From the NCBI RefSeq assembly GCF_037975245.1, contig NC_092564.1, positions 9,519,984 to 9,583,983 of the forward strand: 64,000 nt of DNA, read 5' to 3'. The notes beneath the pieces are model-generated. The model worked only from the letters and a program-made list of their open reading frames with translations. It searched no databases and was not told where the DNA came from. Shown here piece by piece: positions 25,801 to 38,300 of this stretch. Each line of letters starts with the position of its first letter. Positions within the stretch are counted from its first letter, which is position 1. The translations under genes were made by a program, and so were the position numbers. This DNA comes from Apostichopus japonicus (lineage: Eukaryota > Echinodermata > Holothuroidea > Aspidochirotida > Stichopodidae).

Positions 25801-28504
25801 CCTGAAATATAGTGAAAGGTATTAGATCTAATGACGGAGAGGTGGGGGCCTGGTGAATAGGGTGGGGTTACTTTAAGGAAATCGAAATTGCTCCCACTCT
25901 TAGTGGGGTTGACAATAGATTAAAGTATGTCGCTTAATGCATTAGTGTATTAGATTAATGCCATGTCGACAATTGACAATTCATAATCATGGACGTTAAA
26001 ATATTAATCTAAGAGACTGACTTCGGTCAGCTTGCGGCTTTGATAAGCCAATGATGGCTTCTTCGCGAGTTCCTGCTTGCAGGAGGATCTAAAATACATA
26101 CATACATGCTATAGCTCAGGCGCTTTCATAAGTACTTTTTGGAGGATCTGCACGTTGACAGTACTCCCAGATGCTATTAATATAATCTCTGTAAGAATAG
26201 AATGCTTTCAGTCGCGATAAAGAACCACAGGGCTAGCGATTAAGAATGTTGTTCATGGGTGAACATTGATAATCATTGTAGCATATTTAGAGGCTATAGT
26301 ATTCACCTTTACTAAGTCGGGCTTGTAGTGAGTCACCCCCTAGTGTGGTTGAATAGAGCAATGTGGTCAGTAACTTTCTTGCCTCGAGCCAAGACAGTGA
26401 CCCACCCTCACACCAGAATATTCTTCCCTTATCTTTTGAACTTTCCCATCGTGAAGGTGATAAAACGCCTGCATCTCACCCTCGAATCAGAAGTTGTAAA
26501 TTTACCAAATATCAAAATGAACATGAGATTCAGTGTTACAATAGAACACACAATCCGGAAACTGTCGAAACGTTGCAAATTCCCTGACCTCTTCAATTCC
26601 TGCTCAGTATATCTTAATCGGTCCCCCCTCCCTTGAATATTTTGTTTTCACAGAAGTGACTTTCAACCCTGGTTCAATGGTGCCTAACATTGGTCCGCTG
26701 ACTCTTGTCCCCTTTCCCCAAGCAGGCTGGTACAATCCCAAGTCTGACTCGGTATCCCTGCTGATCTGCGGCAATGCTCCACAGAACACGTTTAACCTTT
26801 TAATTTAGTGTCCCGAATAGTGACGAACAATAACGAACATATATCATTTTGGTTGTTTTGAGGTTTCATTGATGCACAAACAATGTGGACGACCTTATTC
26901 AGATCAGGAGTCGGGATAAGCTGTAGTGTCATCTGCTTATCAGACCATATTAGAGCATTCTCTTCATTTATCAATTATTTCACGGTTCGTCGTTCAGTTG
27001 TAACAGTCTCGAGCTCGCCGCTATCTCACCTTTTATAACCTTTCTTCGGCTCTGAAATCACGAACGACTTACTAAGAAAGAAGTTAATTTCGGAACAATT
27101 GATCCCTAGATAAATATCGCCCTTCTTGACAAGAGAAGTGAGTCTGTAATCGCGGCATATATTAAGCTCCGGATACTGGTCAACCATTAATAGCTTCCTT
27201 GGGGTAACGTTAAATTCACATAACCGGAATCATCTGTGTATGGTTAGTTTGTTCCATTCTCTGAGTCAGTGATCAGATTAAATCTGAATTATTTCTAGTC
27301 TTCATTGTTCTCTTACAGTATGTATCATCTTTACCCCTGCGTTCCTTCCGTCCGTTTTTTCTTTTCTTTTCTTTTTGACTTTCCGAAGAAGAAAGTAAAT
27401 ATGGTACCTGGGACGGTTACAGTAATGACCTACTAATATCCCAGGGTATTCTTTATTTGTCCAGTTGTCCAAGTTTTTTTTTACTATATAGTTTAAACGA
27501 TATTCCAGCTCACATATTTATCAAGGCGATGAGTGACTGACTTATTTGCCGTCCAGTTTACCAAGGCTATAACTAATAGCCCTTCCCTCCTCCCCCTTAT
27601 TCGTAGTTCCATGTAAGAAGTTAAAAGTAATTCATACAGGATACAAAAATCAGTTTTGAGTAATGTTGGAAAGTTATCAATGGTTTAAAGAAAATATTAC
27701 AAATATCACCTCCACTGAAGAAAGTATTAACTAATATTGGGAGAAACACTGCAACGTCGCGTGGATAAATGCGATGGCATTAGACACAATGAAAGTTTGT
27801 TCCTGAGAAATCTTAATTTCAAGCCCTGGCCGGCTAGAGTAAGATGGGTTTTGCCCCTTCTGAATCTCTAGTTACAAAATCTAGGAGGAGGAAGATACAC
27901 ATCTCTACCCCGTACCGCACCACCACCCCCCCCCCCCCCCACCCGCGCACATTTTCAAAGTGGAGGAATAAATGTCCGTATATTTGGTAAAAACTGTCTG
28001 AAACTGGTAAACAAATCCCAAGAGCTATATTATTACAAAAAAATCATCGTTGTTTCAAATCGAATAATTCCATGTTATTTTCTTGAAACCAGCGGTCAAG
28101 TTTTTCTTCAGACGACAAAACCCACAAACAATAGGAGTCATTTCCTTTGATCTCAATCAAACCGAGCGATTTGACAAGCCGGTTTCCTTCAAGCAATGAG
28201 CTGAAAAGATTGGTCTGTAGATGACATCAAAACGATGCCAAATGGTGGTTTTGCACGGATAAAGAGCAATGGCCGATCAAGCCTTTGTTGTTGTAATTAT
28301 GTGTCGTTTATTTCCGAGTGATCTTAAGGTCATGTATTGATTGTAAAATTTCAAAACAAACTCTTACGTCACTGATTCTGTCACCTTGCAAACGAATAAA
28401 ACACAAAAAAACACACATAAGCGTCCTTTGCCAAAATAGTTTCAAATAAAATGGACGTCCTTACTTTGCGATAGTTTGCACTACTCGTCCCCTGTATCGC
28501 CTAG
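22861..28504. other. Upstream region of the NtA gene; no gene recognised
   Basis: A (CAA)n tract at 22890-22913 lies just upstream of the NtA start codon. 23510-23575 has a tRNA A-box-like segment (TAGTGCAGTGGTAGAG) without a convincing cloverleaf, perhaps a tRNA-derived SINE relic. C-rich homopolymers lie near 24319 and 27926. Nothing else supported. Confidence 0.4.
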
Positions 28505-28990
28505 TATTGTTCGTCAACGACATCATCGCTTTCATCGTCCACGTCATCATTATTCTCATCGTCATCCACATTGTCATCGTCATCGTCATACCCAATGGCT
28601 TCCTCATCATCGTCCCCATTGTAATCGCCATCGACATACCAAATGACGTCTTCGTTCCCATTGTCATCGTCATTGTCATCGTCATCGACATACTCAATGA
28701 CGTCGTCGTCCCCATCGTCATCGTCATCGTCATACCCAATGGCTTCCTCATCGTCGTCCCCATCGTCATCGACATACCCAATGACGTCGTCGTCCCCATC
28801 GTCATCGTCATCGTCATACCCAATGGCTTCCTCATCGTCGTCCCCATTGTAATCGCCATCGACATACCAAATGACGTCTTCGTTCCCATTGTCATCGTCA
28901 TATCCAATGGCGTCCCCATAGTCGTTGTAATCGCTACTGCAATTTCATCATCGCAGTATTTGTCGTCAACATCTTCGCCGGTATCGTCAC
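28505..28990. repeat. Compound trinucleotide minisatellite (CATCGT/GTCATC-rich)
   Basis: Runs of (ATC/GTC)n alternate with non-simple linkers such as ATACCCAATGGCTTCCTC and ATACCAAATGACGTCTTCG. These form higher-order repeats of roughly 60-100 bp. Because the period is a multiple of three, frames stay open on both strands (Thr-Met rich on minus, Val-Ile rich on plus). I read these as by-products, not a protein. Confidence 0.85.
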
Positions 28991-29850
28991 ATTCTTCAAC
29001 ATCGTCACTGATTGCCGTCAACGTCTCCGCAACGCATCTTCGTCGGTATCGTCAGCTTTCGTCGAAGACATCACCCGCTTGACCGCCGCCTTCATATTCT
29101 TCGTTGTCGATGTCATTATTATCATCATTAGGGTTCTGTGATCTGTAACACGCAGTAACTATCAGTGGCGGCGGAACCGGGGGGGCTTGGGGGGGGCTCA
29201 GCCCCCCAATAAAAAAGTTGAGGGGGCAAATGCATGATAAGCCCCCCCAATATTTACCAAGGCTCCGAAACGTGCATCTGCCCATTTTTCAATGCATACT
29301 TGTCGATCTGTCCGATGCACACGTAAACTATATAGGTGTAATAATTTTAGTAAAGGCTGGGGGACCCTCGGCCCGTCCCCTGGCTATAGACCACATTGTC
29401 ACCCCAACCGCGTCTTCACGCCCCGTGAAAAGTGGAAGCAGTGTGTGTGAGTACCGGTACACTACGAGTACACGCAAGGTGTGGAACATGGCTCTTTGTT
29501 TAAACGCAATCAATTATTAAACGAACAAACTCACAATATTAGCATTTCACCTGTACTGTATAGGGTACTAAATCGCGACAGTGCGTGGTTCATAGAAATT
29601 TGTTGGCAACTGCACATAGTTTTGGACTTACCCATTTGTTGACATTAAGAAATGCTTTCTGTTTTTTCTTATGACATTTATTTAATTATTGCATTTAATT
29701 GCAAGTACCGTAGTAATTTACTACACTCAAAAACGTCTTTGCGAGTACACTACGAGTAATAGCTACTCTCTTAAAACACCATCGAATGTACAAATTACAA
29801 TGTTTTTTACAGATTTTTACGTGCAATCTGAGAAATTGCAGGCTTGAGAC

Positions 29851-30350
29851 CAGGGGCGTAGCGAGCGGGGGGGGGTGTGGGGGGTGTCACACCCCCAATA
29901 ATTTGGTCGCTGTCGGCAAATTTTGGGTCTGTCGGCAAAAGGAGAAAAGGTGAAGAGAGCGGAAGGGGAAGAAAGAAGGAAAGCTGAATAGAGAAAAGGA
30001 GAACGGGAGCTTCTTCCGTGCCAAATTTGACTTAAAATATGCACCAGATTGCATCTAAGGACGTTTCAAAACTAAAAATTTTCCAAAGGGGAGGGGTAGA
30101 CCCCCTCCCCTTAAACCCCTCCCCCATTTCAGTCACCACTTCCAGATCCGTCGGCAAATCAAATTTGACTTACAATATACACCAGATTGCATCTAAGGAC
30201 GTTTCAAAACTAAAAAATTGCCAAAGGGGAGGGGGACACCCCCTCCCCTTAGACCCCTCCCCCATTTCAGTCACCACTTCCAGATCCGTCGGCAAATCAA
30301 ATTCTCCAAACCCCCCCCCCCCCCAACAAAAACCCCTTCGCTACCCCCTG
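29851..30350 (-). mobile_element. hAT-type element with internal minisatellite (nested, level 1)
   Basis: Left end CAGGGGCGTAGCGA, right end TCGCTACCCCCTG, exact 8-bp duplication CTTGAGAC at 29843-29850 and 30351-30358. Inside are about two copies of a ~138-bp G/C-rich repeat. It belongs to the same family as the element at 3851-4970, in the opposite orientation. Confidence 0.9.
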
Positions 30351-30931
30351 CTTGAGACCCATATTTTAGGGCTAGGTATTCGCAGCATAAAACACCATAG
30401 GCGTACGGGACCATTTCAGTTTGGGGGGGGCAGAACTTTTTGTGCCCGAAAGTTCCCGTGACACTATCTAAGCGGAGCGCCACCATCGGTTGGCGCGTAG
30501 CGTACAAGAAAATTTTTGGCACACAATGCCTCCCAGATTGCCGGAAACGGCACTTCAGAGGCCTTGCAAGTTGCATCTAAACATTCTTTATTTTATAATC
30601 TCACGTTTTAGAAATTTACACTTCCCCAAAAATTTGGTAAATTAGAAGAAGAAAAAATGGTAACATCACTTTGAAGGGGAAAAATGGGACAGTATAATTT
30701 TTAAGCTCATATTTAGTTACCTTATTTATTATTTTAACACAGTACTCAGCTACCTCCATAAAAACATACATTGTTCAACGACAGTAGGCGGGATAATGAA
30801 GCTGTGTCGGGTGAGACTGCAATTTGTCTCACAAAAAAGTATAAAATATCACAAAGAATATGATAAACCTGTACTTCTAGGCTTGTAGGCACCCCCCCCC
30901 CCCCACCAACTCATGTTGGGGATGTCCAGGT

Positions 30932-31579
30932 CAAGGGCGGCGGAAGCACTTTTAATCTGGGGGGCACCGACATCAAAGGGCACTTTGCAGAAATTCGATT
31001 GGACTTGAGCAGCCTTATATTTAGTACCCTTTATAACTCTTATTGTATTATCTTACTTGTGTATACACATCACTCCATCAACGCCCTCCCCCCCCCCCCC
31101 CAAAGGAAAATATGCATACTATCACTGCAATATCCAATGCGCAAATTGGGAAACAAGGAACAAGTTTTCTTTTGAGACAAAATGAGGTGAAATCACGCTA
31201 GTTGCTAATGTAGGAATCTTCCGAATTAGAGTTTTTTCTGGTTAATATCTTAACAAATTTTTTCCATTCGAAATAGCTTTGAGTTTGACCCACAGAAATT
31301 CATTAAATGTCACGGGCTTAGTCAGGATTTGCAAAGTTGTATGCACGACTATCTGAGCGGAGCGCCACCATCGGTTGGCGCGGAGCGTACTATAAAATTT
31401 TTGGTTTTACAAACCCCTCAGATGGCCGGAAACGGCCCTTCCCGAGTGTTCATTCTGGTTCCCTGGCCTCTTGCTAACTTGAGGCACCTCAATTTTTATG
31501 TAGAAAAAAAGGCACATTTTTAACCTGAGGAAAAGTGGGGGGCACGTGCCCCCCCCCCCCCCCGGTTCCGCCGCCCTTG
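30932..31579. mobile_element. hAT-type element with CAAGGGCGGCGGAA ends (innermost, level 2)
   Basis: Left end CAAGGGCGGCGGAA, right end TTCCGCCGCCCTTG: a perfect 14-bp inverted repeat. Exact 8-bp duplication GTCCAGGT at 30924-30931 and 31580-31587. 648 bp with no protein-coding content. It contains a GCGGAGCGCCACCATCGGTT motif that is also present in the two surrounding elements, so the families are related. Confidence 0.92.
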
Positions 31580-31778
31580 GTCCAGGTATACAATTGACTA
31601 GTTAGAAAAAAATAGATCGTGCAAAAAGCGTGGTAGCTCAGATGAACTGCGCTTACGGTGGTGTTACACGGAAATATTCGGGCATCATGATGCTAAATAA
31701 AGAAAATCATGGAATTGTCGGGCAAAAATTTGAAAAAGATTCGGGCAAGCTACTGCATATTTATATATATATATATTT

Positions 31779-31926
31779 CCAGATGACAAGAAATTCGGGC
31801 AAAAGTCCTGAAAAATTCGGGCAGCCTAAAAAAATATATATATATATATATATGTATATATTTTTTTTTCTCCTCTTAGGCTGCCCGAATTTTTCAGGAC
31901 TTTTGCCCGAATTTCTTGTCCTCTGG
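31779..31926. repeat. Near-perfect inverted repeat (50-bp arms, 48-bp AT-rich loop)
   Basis: Arms 31779-31828 and 31877-31926 pair at 49 of 50 positions; the one mismatch is near the outer end. The loop is mostly TA repeats and A/T runs. It lies in the right half of the element at 30396-31976. Confidence 0.95.
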
Positions 31927-33177
31927 AAATTTGGGGGGGCAGTCTGCCCCCCTGCCCCCCGCCTCGTACGCCTATGTAAAACACTCGGGAAGTGCCGTTT
32001 CCGGCCACCTGGGGGTTTGAAAAACCCTTGTACGCTCCGCCCAACCGATGGTGGCGCTCCGCTTAGATAGTCTCCACACATTAGCCCCCCCCCCCCCAAT
32101 AATTTTCCCGTTCCGCCGCGCCTGGTAACTATAGTAACAATGACCAATACCCACTTACTATAACCCAAATTTCATACAGTGACCGTATAAGAGCATGCAG
32201 TTGCTATATACTGTGTGAAGTCTGCTCGACATGCATAGATAAGATTATCTCGTCATCAATTAATATCTGTCTCGCAGATTTCTAAAAATGTCATGAAAAT
32301 TGTACAGGGTTGTAACTATGAAGAGAGTGAAGTAACAAATATACCAATCGAATGTATTAAACTGAGATACCATCTATATTTAGACCCCTGACATTACAAG
32401 CGGGTCGTAACCGTTTCTAGGGTCGCCAAATACAGATCAGAAGTTAAAAGAAATAACCGTTATTTATGGAAAACTCTGAACATAAAATAAAGTCAAGAGT
32501 TGCAGAATAGAACACCCATTCTGCATCTAAGCAATTTAAAAAGTTCCAATGGTTTTAAAATCAAAGGGTAGGGATACCTCCTACTCTCAAACTACTTCCC
32601 CAAGCCACAAGAGGATCGCTAGGATGATTTATGTCAAACTTGAGGTTACCGTCCAATACAATTGAATACCAGATGCAACAATGTCATAACATGCGCACTT
32701 CATAATGCGCAACCACCGTTATTCGGTATCAGCATTGGTATTACATTAAAGGAGAATGATGTTGATGTTGAATTTAATGCCCTTAAACGATGCTTTGTCT
32801 GTCATATGTGGCTACGGTTGAAAGATAACCAAGTGACTTCCTACCAAATAAATCGATAAGAACTAAATTGAGTGGAACTTTCCAAGTGACCGTTACACGC
32901 TTACACTTCAATCCGTTCCGTCTCGTTTGTTATCTTGTTTTTGATACCAGCGATCTTCCGAATTACACCAATAGATAATAACTATTTATATGACACTATA
33001 TATAATATGGTGGACATATGTGTCAACAGGGGGTCAAGGGTGCTGTAGAGCGTTGGGAATGTATGCTTATGTTAATAAATTTAACTCAATTTTTAAATTT
33101 AAATTTTTACACGGATTGGCGCTTACCTATCCACCCAACACCCCCCCCCCCCGCCAATAACTAACCCTCATCCCTCA

Positions 33178-33332
<155 letters not shown>

Positions 33333-34422
33333 AGTTGAGTCTCGTCTATCAGACACGCTCAGTGATTAACCTCCGCCACGTATCACGATCTTGCGCAAAG
33401 TTTATTGCTTCCTCATAGTTTAACATAAATCCATTATTGAGCAAGATATTGTATTAGAGCAAAGTGCAGACAAATTATAAAGTATAACGGCTCATATTAA
33501 AAATAAGTAACACCCCCCCCCCAACCTATAAAAGTATTTGCATACCTCATCACAGGTGCATAGTATTTTCAACTCGTGATACTCACCTTACGTAACATAT
33601 AGTTCTGAACATACTTGCAATCTCGATGTAAGGGGTACTGAGGTTGAGAGTGGATCATTTTGTTCCATTTTCGTGCCAGGTTCTATCCTGCAGGGTGGGT
33701 GACTTTTTCTTCAAAAGTATCGTCTGCGTAATTGTTGGCTGTTAAAGGAATATCACTCCCAATCAAGTCGGTGAACTGTCTTGGGAAGTATTGATTTAAT
33801 GAATACTTTGACACACTGAAGTATGCGTTGCTGTAAACTGGAAAGCAATGTACCATACATACTACTCAAGCAGACAACATATGTATGTGGTGAGAAGGGT
33901 GGGAGGCGGGATGGGATGCTGGTTCGCCAATGTTTTAAATAGAAACTTATCCACAAGAGATATTGTTAGACTTATTAATGAGAACCATTAATTGTGTTGG
34001 ATATGTTATGATACCAAACGCGTTCATTCTTTGAGCAACTTCAACACTAATAGAGATCAACAATAACAATAATTTTCATAACAATAATTTGTCAACAAAT
34101 TTACCGATCTTCTTCTCGCTTCTTTAAGTTGATATATTCCCGGGCTTCGACTCAGGGTTTCATAAACTCGGTCTACTTACCGATATAACTCATATTGTAT
34201 AACACTGCGATACTAACACGTTCATCCCATTGACATAGAAATCAAGTTCGTTTGGTTATTTTCCCTTCTGGAAAGTTTTTCATGTACATCCGTTGATATC
34301 ATTATCCAGAAGTCGTTAAAAAAAACAGGTCGGACTATTAAAAAAAGAGGAAGATTATCAACGCCATATAAAGTCGAATGAAAAACTAATTGAGTTAACC
34401 TATTACTTTCGCCAATAAAAGC

Positions 34423-34646
34423 TTAATTTAAATGTTTGACTTTGCAACCAATGACTGAAGATTTATATCCGGCCACGATTCCAGTGTTGTGATGAATTGG
34501 ATTTAATATATCAAATGCTAAGCAGGTAAACTGGTATTGTTGAATGTGATTAGACTCTTGAATGTCTTCCGGTGGAGACTGTGTGGCAACTTGTAACCAC
34601 TTAAATCTGCTGTCTGTTCTTTTCAAAGACACTGCCAAACTACCAA
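34423..34646 (-). CDS. Possible terminal coding exon, unknown protein
   Basis: On the minus strand an acceptor-like CATTTATTTACAG ends at 34647. From there a frame is open for about 74 codons to a TAA at 34423. The peptide is of mixed, non-repetitive composition (for example RFKWLQVATQSPPEDIQ, HNTGIVAGYKSSVIG), less biased than the surrounding chance frames. I recognise no domain and found no upstream exon. Confidence 0.22.
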
Positions 34647-35148
34647 CTGTAAATAAATGAACATATATGAGAAATATGTAGGAAGCCCGGCGGTAATTGG
34701 TACACAGCTGTATATTTGTACATGGGGTAAACAGATATATATACTTTCAAGGTAATTGGTTACCTGAAGACGACCCCCTTGTTTTAAATGGTGGTGTACC
34801 ACCGCCAGTTCTTTGAAATAAAAGCGCAGCGGATGACGTAGGCGTAATGTTCAGCGAACCAAGTGAATATGAAAATCCAATTTAGTTATTAATGGGAGTT
34901 GTAATGTTTACATTCTTTGCGACTCAGGATTTTTTTTTTAATTGTTGTTTTATCCTAGCCCACATGTTTTTTTTTTTTTGGGGGGGGGGGGGTTTATCCA
35001 TTGTTGCTTTTCTTGATTATTAGTTCCGCAGTAGCTGTCTAAGTCAACATTTTTGTATTTACCTTGCAAAGTGTAGATCTGTGACGTATCTGGAGGAGAG
35101 GGAGGGGCAAGTGGGAGGGTATGCATATTCATGTATGCCTAATTAATC

Positions 35149-35355
35149 CAGCCAGTTGGGAAAATTTCCTAATGCTAATACCTCTCTGAACTGTACTCCA
35201 ATATCATGCTCTCAAAGCACTGGTATTGTCAGTATAAATAGTTCCTAACCTTCATCTGGTAGAAACATGATATTCATATTGCTTGTACTGACAATACGAG
35301 TGCTCTGAAGCGGGACATAACACTACAGTATAGAAAAACTTGTCCCAACTGGGTG
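35149..35355 (-). mobile_element. 207-bp MITE-like element, copy 2
   Basis: Terminal inverted repeats CAGCCAGTTGGGAAAA and, reverse-complemented, CACCCAGTTGGGACAA. 7-bp duplication ATTAATC at 35142-35148 and 35356-35362. Same length as the copy at 20019-20225. Confidence 0.82.
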
Positions 35356-35362
35356 ATTAATC

Positions 35363-38300
35363 AAACTTGATATTGAATGTTCTCCAAAAGAGCATTATGT
35401 CACTTGTCTTCGCTGATGATTTGAATCTTTCTCATCAGTGCAGGGTTTAAGTGTTTTTCTTCTTTTTCTTGAAGTGCCACGTGGAGTATACGACACGCAT
35501 TATAAGATATATCAATGTGTGCAGTATCTTCTGCTACCCGGTGGTACGAGGTTTCCCCTCCCGCATAACTCCGATCACAGCAATCCCGTTCAATACCCCT
35601 GTACGGTGAACAACCCATTACCTTGACTACAGTGTCAACTTTATTTTACATAATGAAAGAAAAGTTAAACATTTGCAAAGGTCTGAAATGTTTTATTTGC
35701 ATAATCTACACTATAATAAAATAGAAAGAAACAAGTATAAGCAATCTGAGCGACAAAGCTTGTGTTTACAGATTGACTTTCTTCGTTAATTATTCATATA
35801 ATTAACGGAGTTCCTTTGTTAAACAAGCAATCTATATAGCTCTACAGAGGAGAGTGTCTTACCTTGATAAATTGTAATCTTCTTTGCATAACGAGCTTAT
35901 TAAAAGTAGTAACAAAACACGAAAAAGCTCGGAATAACAATATCAATGTTTTCAATTATCTTCCTAGGAGTATGGAGTGGGAGGGGGAAAGGGGGTTGGA
36001 TGGGAGGGGAGAGATCCGAAAGGGCACTAGTATCAGAGTATCTGCATTAGCTGAATAGGCCTATGGAAAAATTACTCTTTTGTCATGACTAAATTAAACA
36101 GTTACATATCAAAATACAACAATTCTTGGCGGGACGGTAGACAATTAGACCCTTAGATCTTCGGCTACACTAGCAGTTACCGTATAGCATTACAATCTCC
36201 GTTTCAGTCTTTGGATAAATGAATGAACACTTTGTAACTGCAGGTTTATGTTAGGGATATGACCGATGGTATTATCTTCAACCCCCCGAGACAGATTAAA
36301 AAATATAGCCCACTTTACATTCAAGAACACATAATACGGCCGTAGAGAGCTTCAACAAACTATAGCTAATACAAAGGAAGGGTTCGAACGGGAATACCGC
36401 CTGCCTTTAGCTATAGCATGTAAGTTAAACTATTGTGATATTGAAGTTAGTTTGGTCCTACCGGCACTGTGTGGGCGAATAATACAGCACTTCTCTCGAT
36501 TAACAATTATTTCTCACATACGATTTAACTTTTGATTTCCTTGTGCTTATTCTTATTACCATAAGCTGTCCTGCTGGCAATTAGAATGATGTTATCATAT
36601 TGTATTTACCATCTTTCGACACTAACGAAAACTAAAGGTATCAAAAGGAACACTACATGGGTAAATGATGACGTTTCAAACTATACAGAGGGCGCCATTT
36701 AGTATTGTACTAATTCATCGTTGCCTGGTAATAATGCTAGGCCGAATTTGCCCGACATGAATGTGATAAAACCTGCCTTACACGAAAAGAAACTTTCTTT
36801 GCAAATATAATTGAACTTGGTTAAAGTTGGTAAAATTTGGTAAAATTCTGCTACAACAGTTTGACGCATTTGATAAAAAAAACATTTTCTTTTATAATGT
36901 GCAAGCTATCTATACAAAGTTGGATGGGTGGGAGAGGGATATCAAATTATGCATTATTAATGACAGTTTTAAATGAAAAGTTACCACAGCACAGACTGGA
37001 AGAGAAGACGCACACATTCATTTCAGATCAGATGGTTAACATATTTCATTAATTGATAAAGACATCAGTTATTAATTCATTTAACTCCAGAAAAAAAAAC
37101 AGCCTGAACCGACTCCATTGGTTAATGATAATTAAGATCGAACGTGGCATGCTGGTAACAGACTCTGGATTAATATCGTGCAAAAAAAATGAGGAAAAAG
37201 AGACAAAACATGAATATTTGTGACATAAGACTAGTTGATAGCCAGAGAAACCTTCACCAACACTCCTTGCTTCTGATAGTAATATCATTATTGGACAGTT
37301 TCACTGCAATTCTCCACCCTAAGAAATAGCATTGGTAAAGTTCCACTATCACTTTTGAACAGAAATTGATGAAAATGATCAAGTTTGGGATGTAGCCTGA
37401 AAGGTACCGTATGAATTGCTTTGACTGAATTCTTTTTCGATTTTTCAATTCTAGTTCCAAGATTTTTCAATTCTTGTTCCAAGATTTTTCAAATCTTGTT
37501 CCAAGATTTTTCTAAATCTTTTGAAGTGTTGAATGTATCCTTGTTTCATATCAACGTTACCTAATCCCATTTCTTGTTTAGTAATTGATTATTACGCTCA
37601 ATGAAACAAAAGTGTCTTTCCTTTCTTTTGCAGAATATCTCATGGCTATCTGACGCACCCTGCGGGACATAAACTAGTCGCCAGTTAGTTTTTTGTATGA
37701 ATGTAACAACAGACCTAACACACTGATACCAAGCCTAGCCACATTAACATATAAGTATCAAAGCTGAAACTATAACTGTGGCGAACATTTGTTGTGGCTA
37801 AACTATCAGCTAATTGTTCCTACCTGGATGAGAAGGAATTTTGTTCTTTATAGATCTCAAGGAGGGTACCATTCAAGTAATTCAGGTGAATCGAGTGAGA
37901 TGAGTGATAGTTTTGGTAGGTATCAGGCTCCTTAAACCAGGGAGATTGAAGCAAAGAAAGTACAGTTGACATTATCTAACATTTTTTAGAGCAAAAATGT
38001 GACAAAATGGACCCAAATGTCTCGCAGTGCCTTCTTCTGCGAGGTAAGAGCAATGGTCCAATACGAAACAAAACGGAAAAAAATATGTACAAAAGTGGAA
38101 CAGAATTACACATGACACCCATACTAAGAAGTGATAAAGTTTCTCCATGTACATTACAATCTACCAAAATATTACTTAACATTTGAAAAGTTTAAATCAT
38201 GTAGAAAATGATAAATCTAAACTGAATTTGATTTAAATATTTAAACAAAAACAATTAGCAAGCAAAGATATCGATGAAAAACAAAAAGAAGTATTTCTAA

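Larger units (their letters stand above)
30396..31976. mobile_element. hAT-type element with CATAGGCGTACG ends (nested, level 1)
   Basis: Perfect 12-bp inverted ends, CATAGGCGTACG at 30396-30407 and CGTACGCCTATG at 31965-31976. Exact 8-bp duplication TAAAACAC at 30388-30395 and 31977-31984. It is itself interrupted by the element at 30932-31579; without that insertion it is 925 bp. It carries a 50-bp-arm hairpin near its right end. Confidence 0.88.
29163..32127. mobile_element. Outer hAT-type non-autonomous element (level 0 of a nest)
   Basis: Terminal inverted repeats: CAGTGGCGGCGGAAC on the left against CAGGCGCGGCGGAAC (reverse complement of the right end). It is flanked by an exact 8-bp duplication GTAACTAT (29155-29162 and 32128-32135). 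The 8-bp duplication and CAG-type ends indicate the hAT superfamily. Removing the inner elements and their duplications leaves 868 bp. No transposase frame is visible. Confidence 0.85.

Noticed and set aside
35400-35626. Overlapping open frames on both strands
   Set aside because: Neither has a recognisable domain, a paired splice site or a neighbouring exon. Treated as chance.
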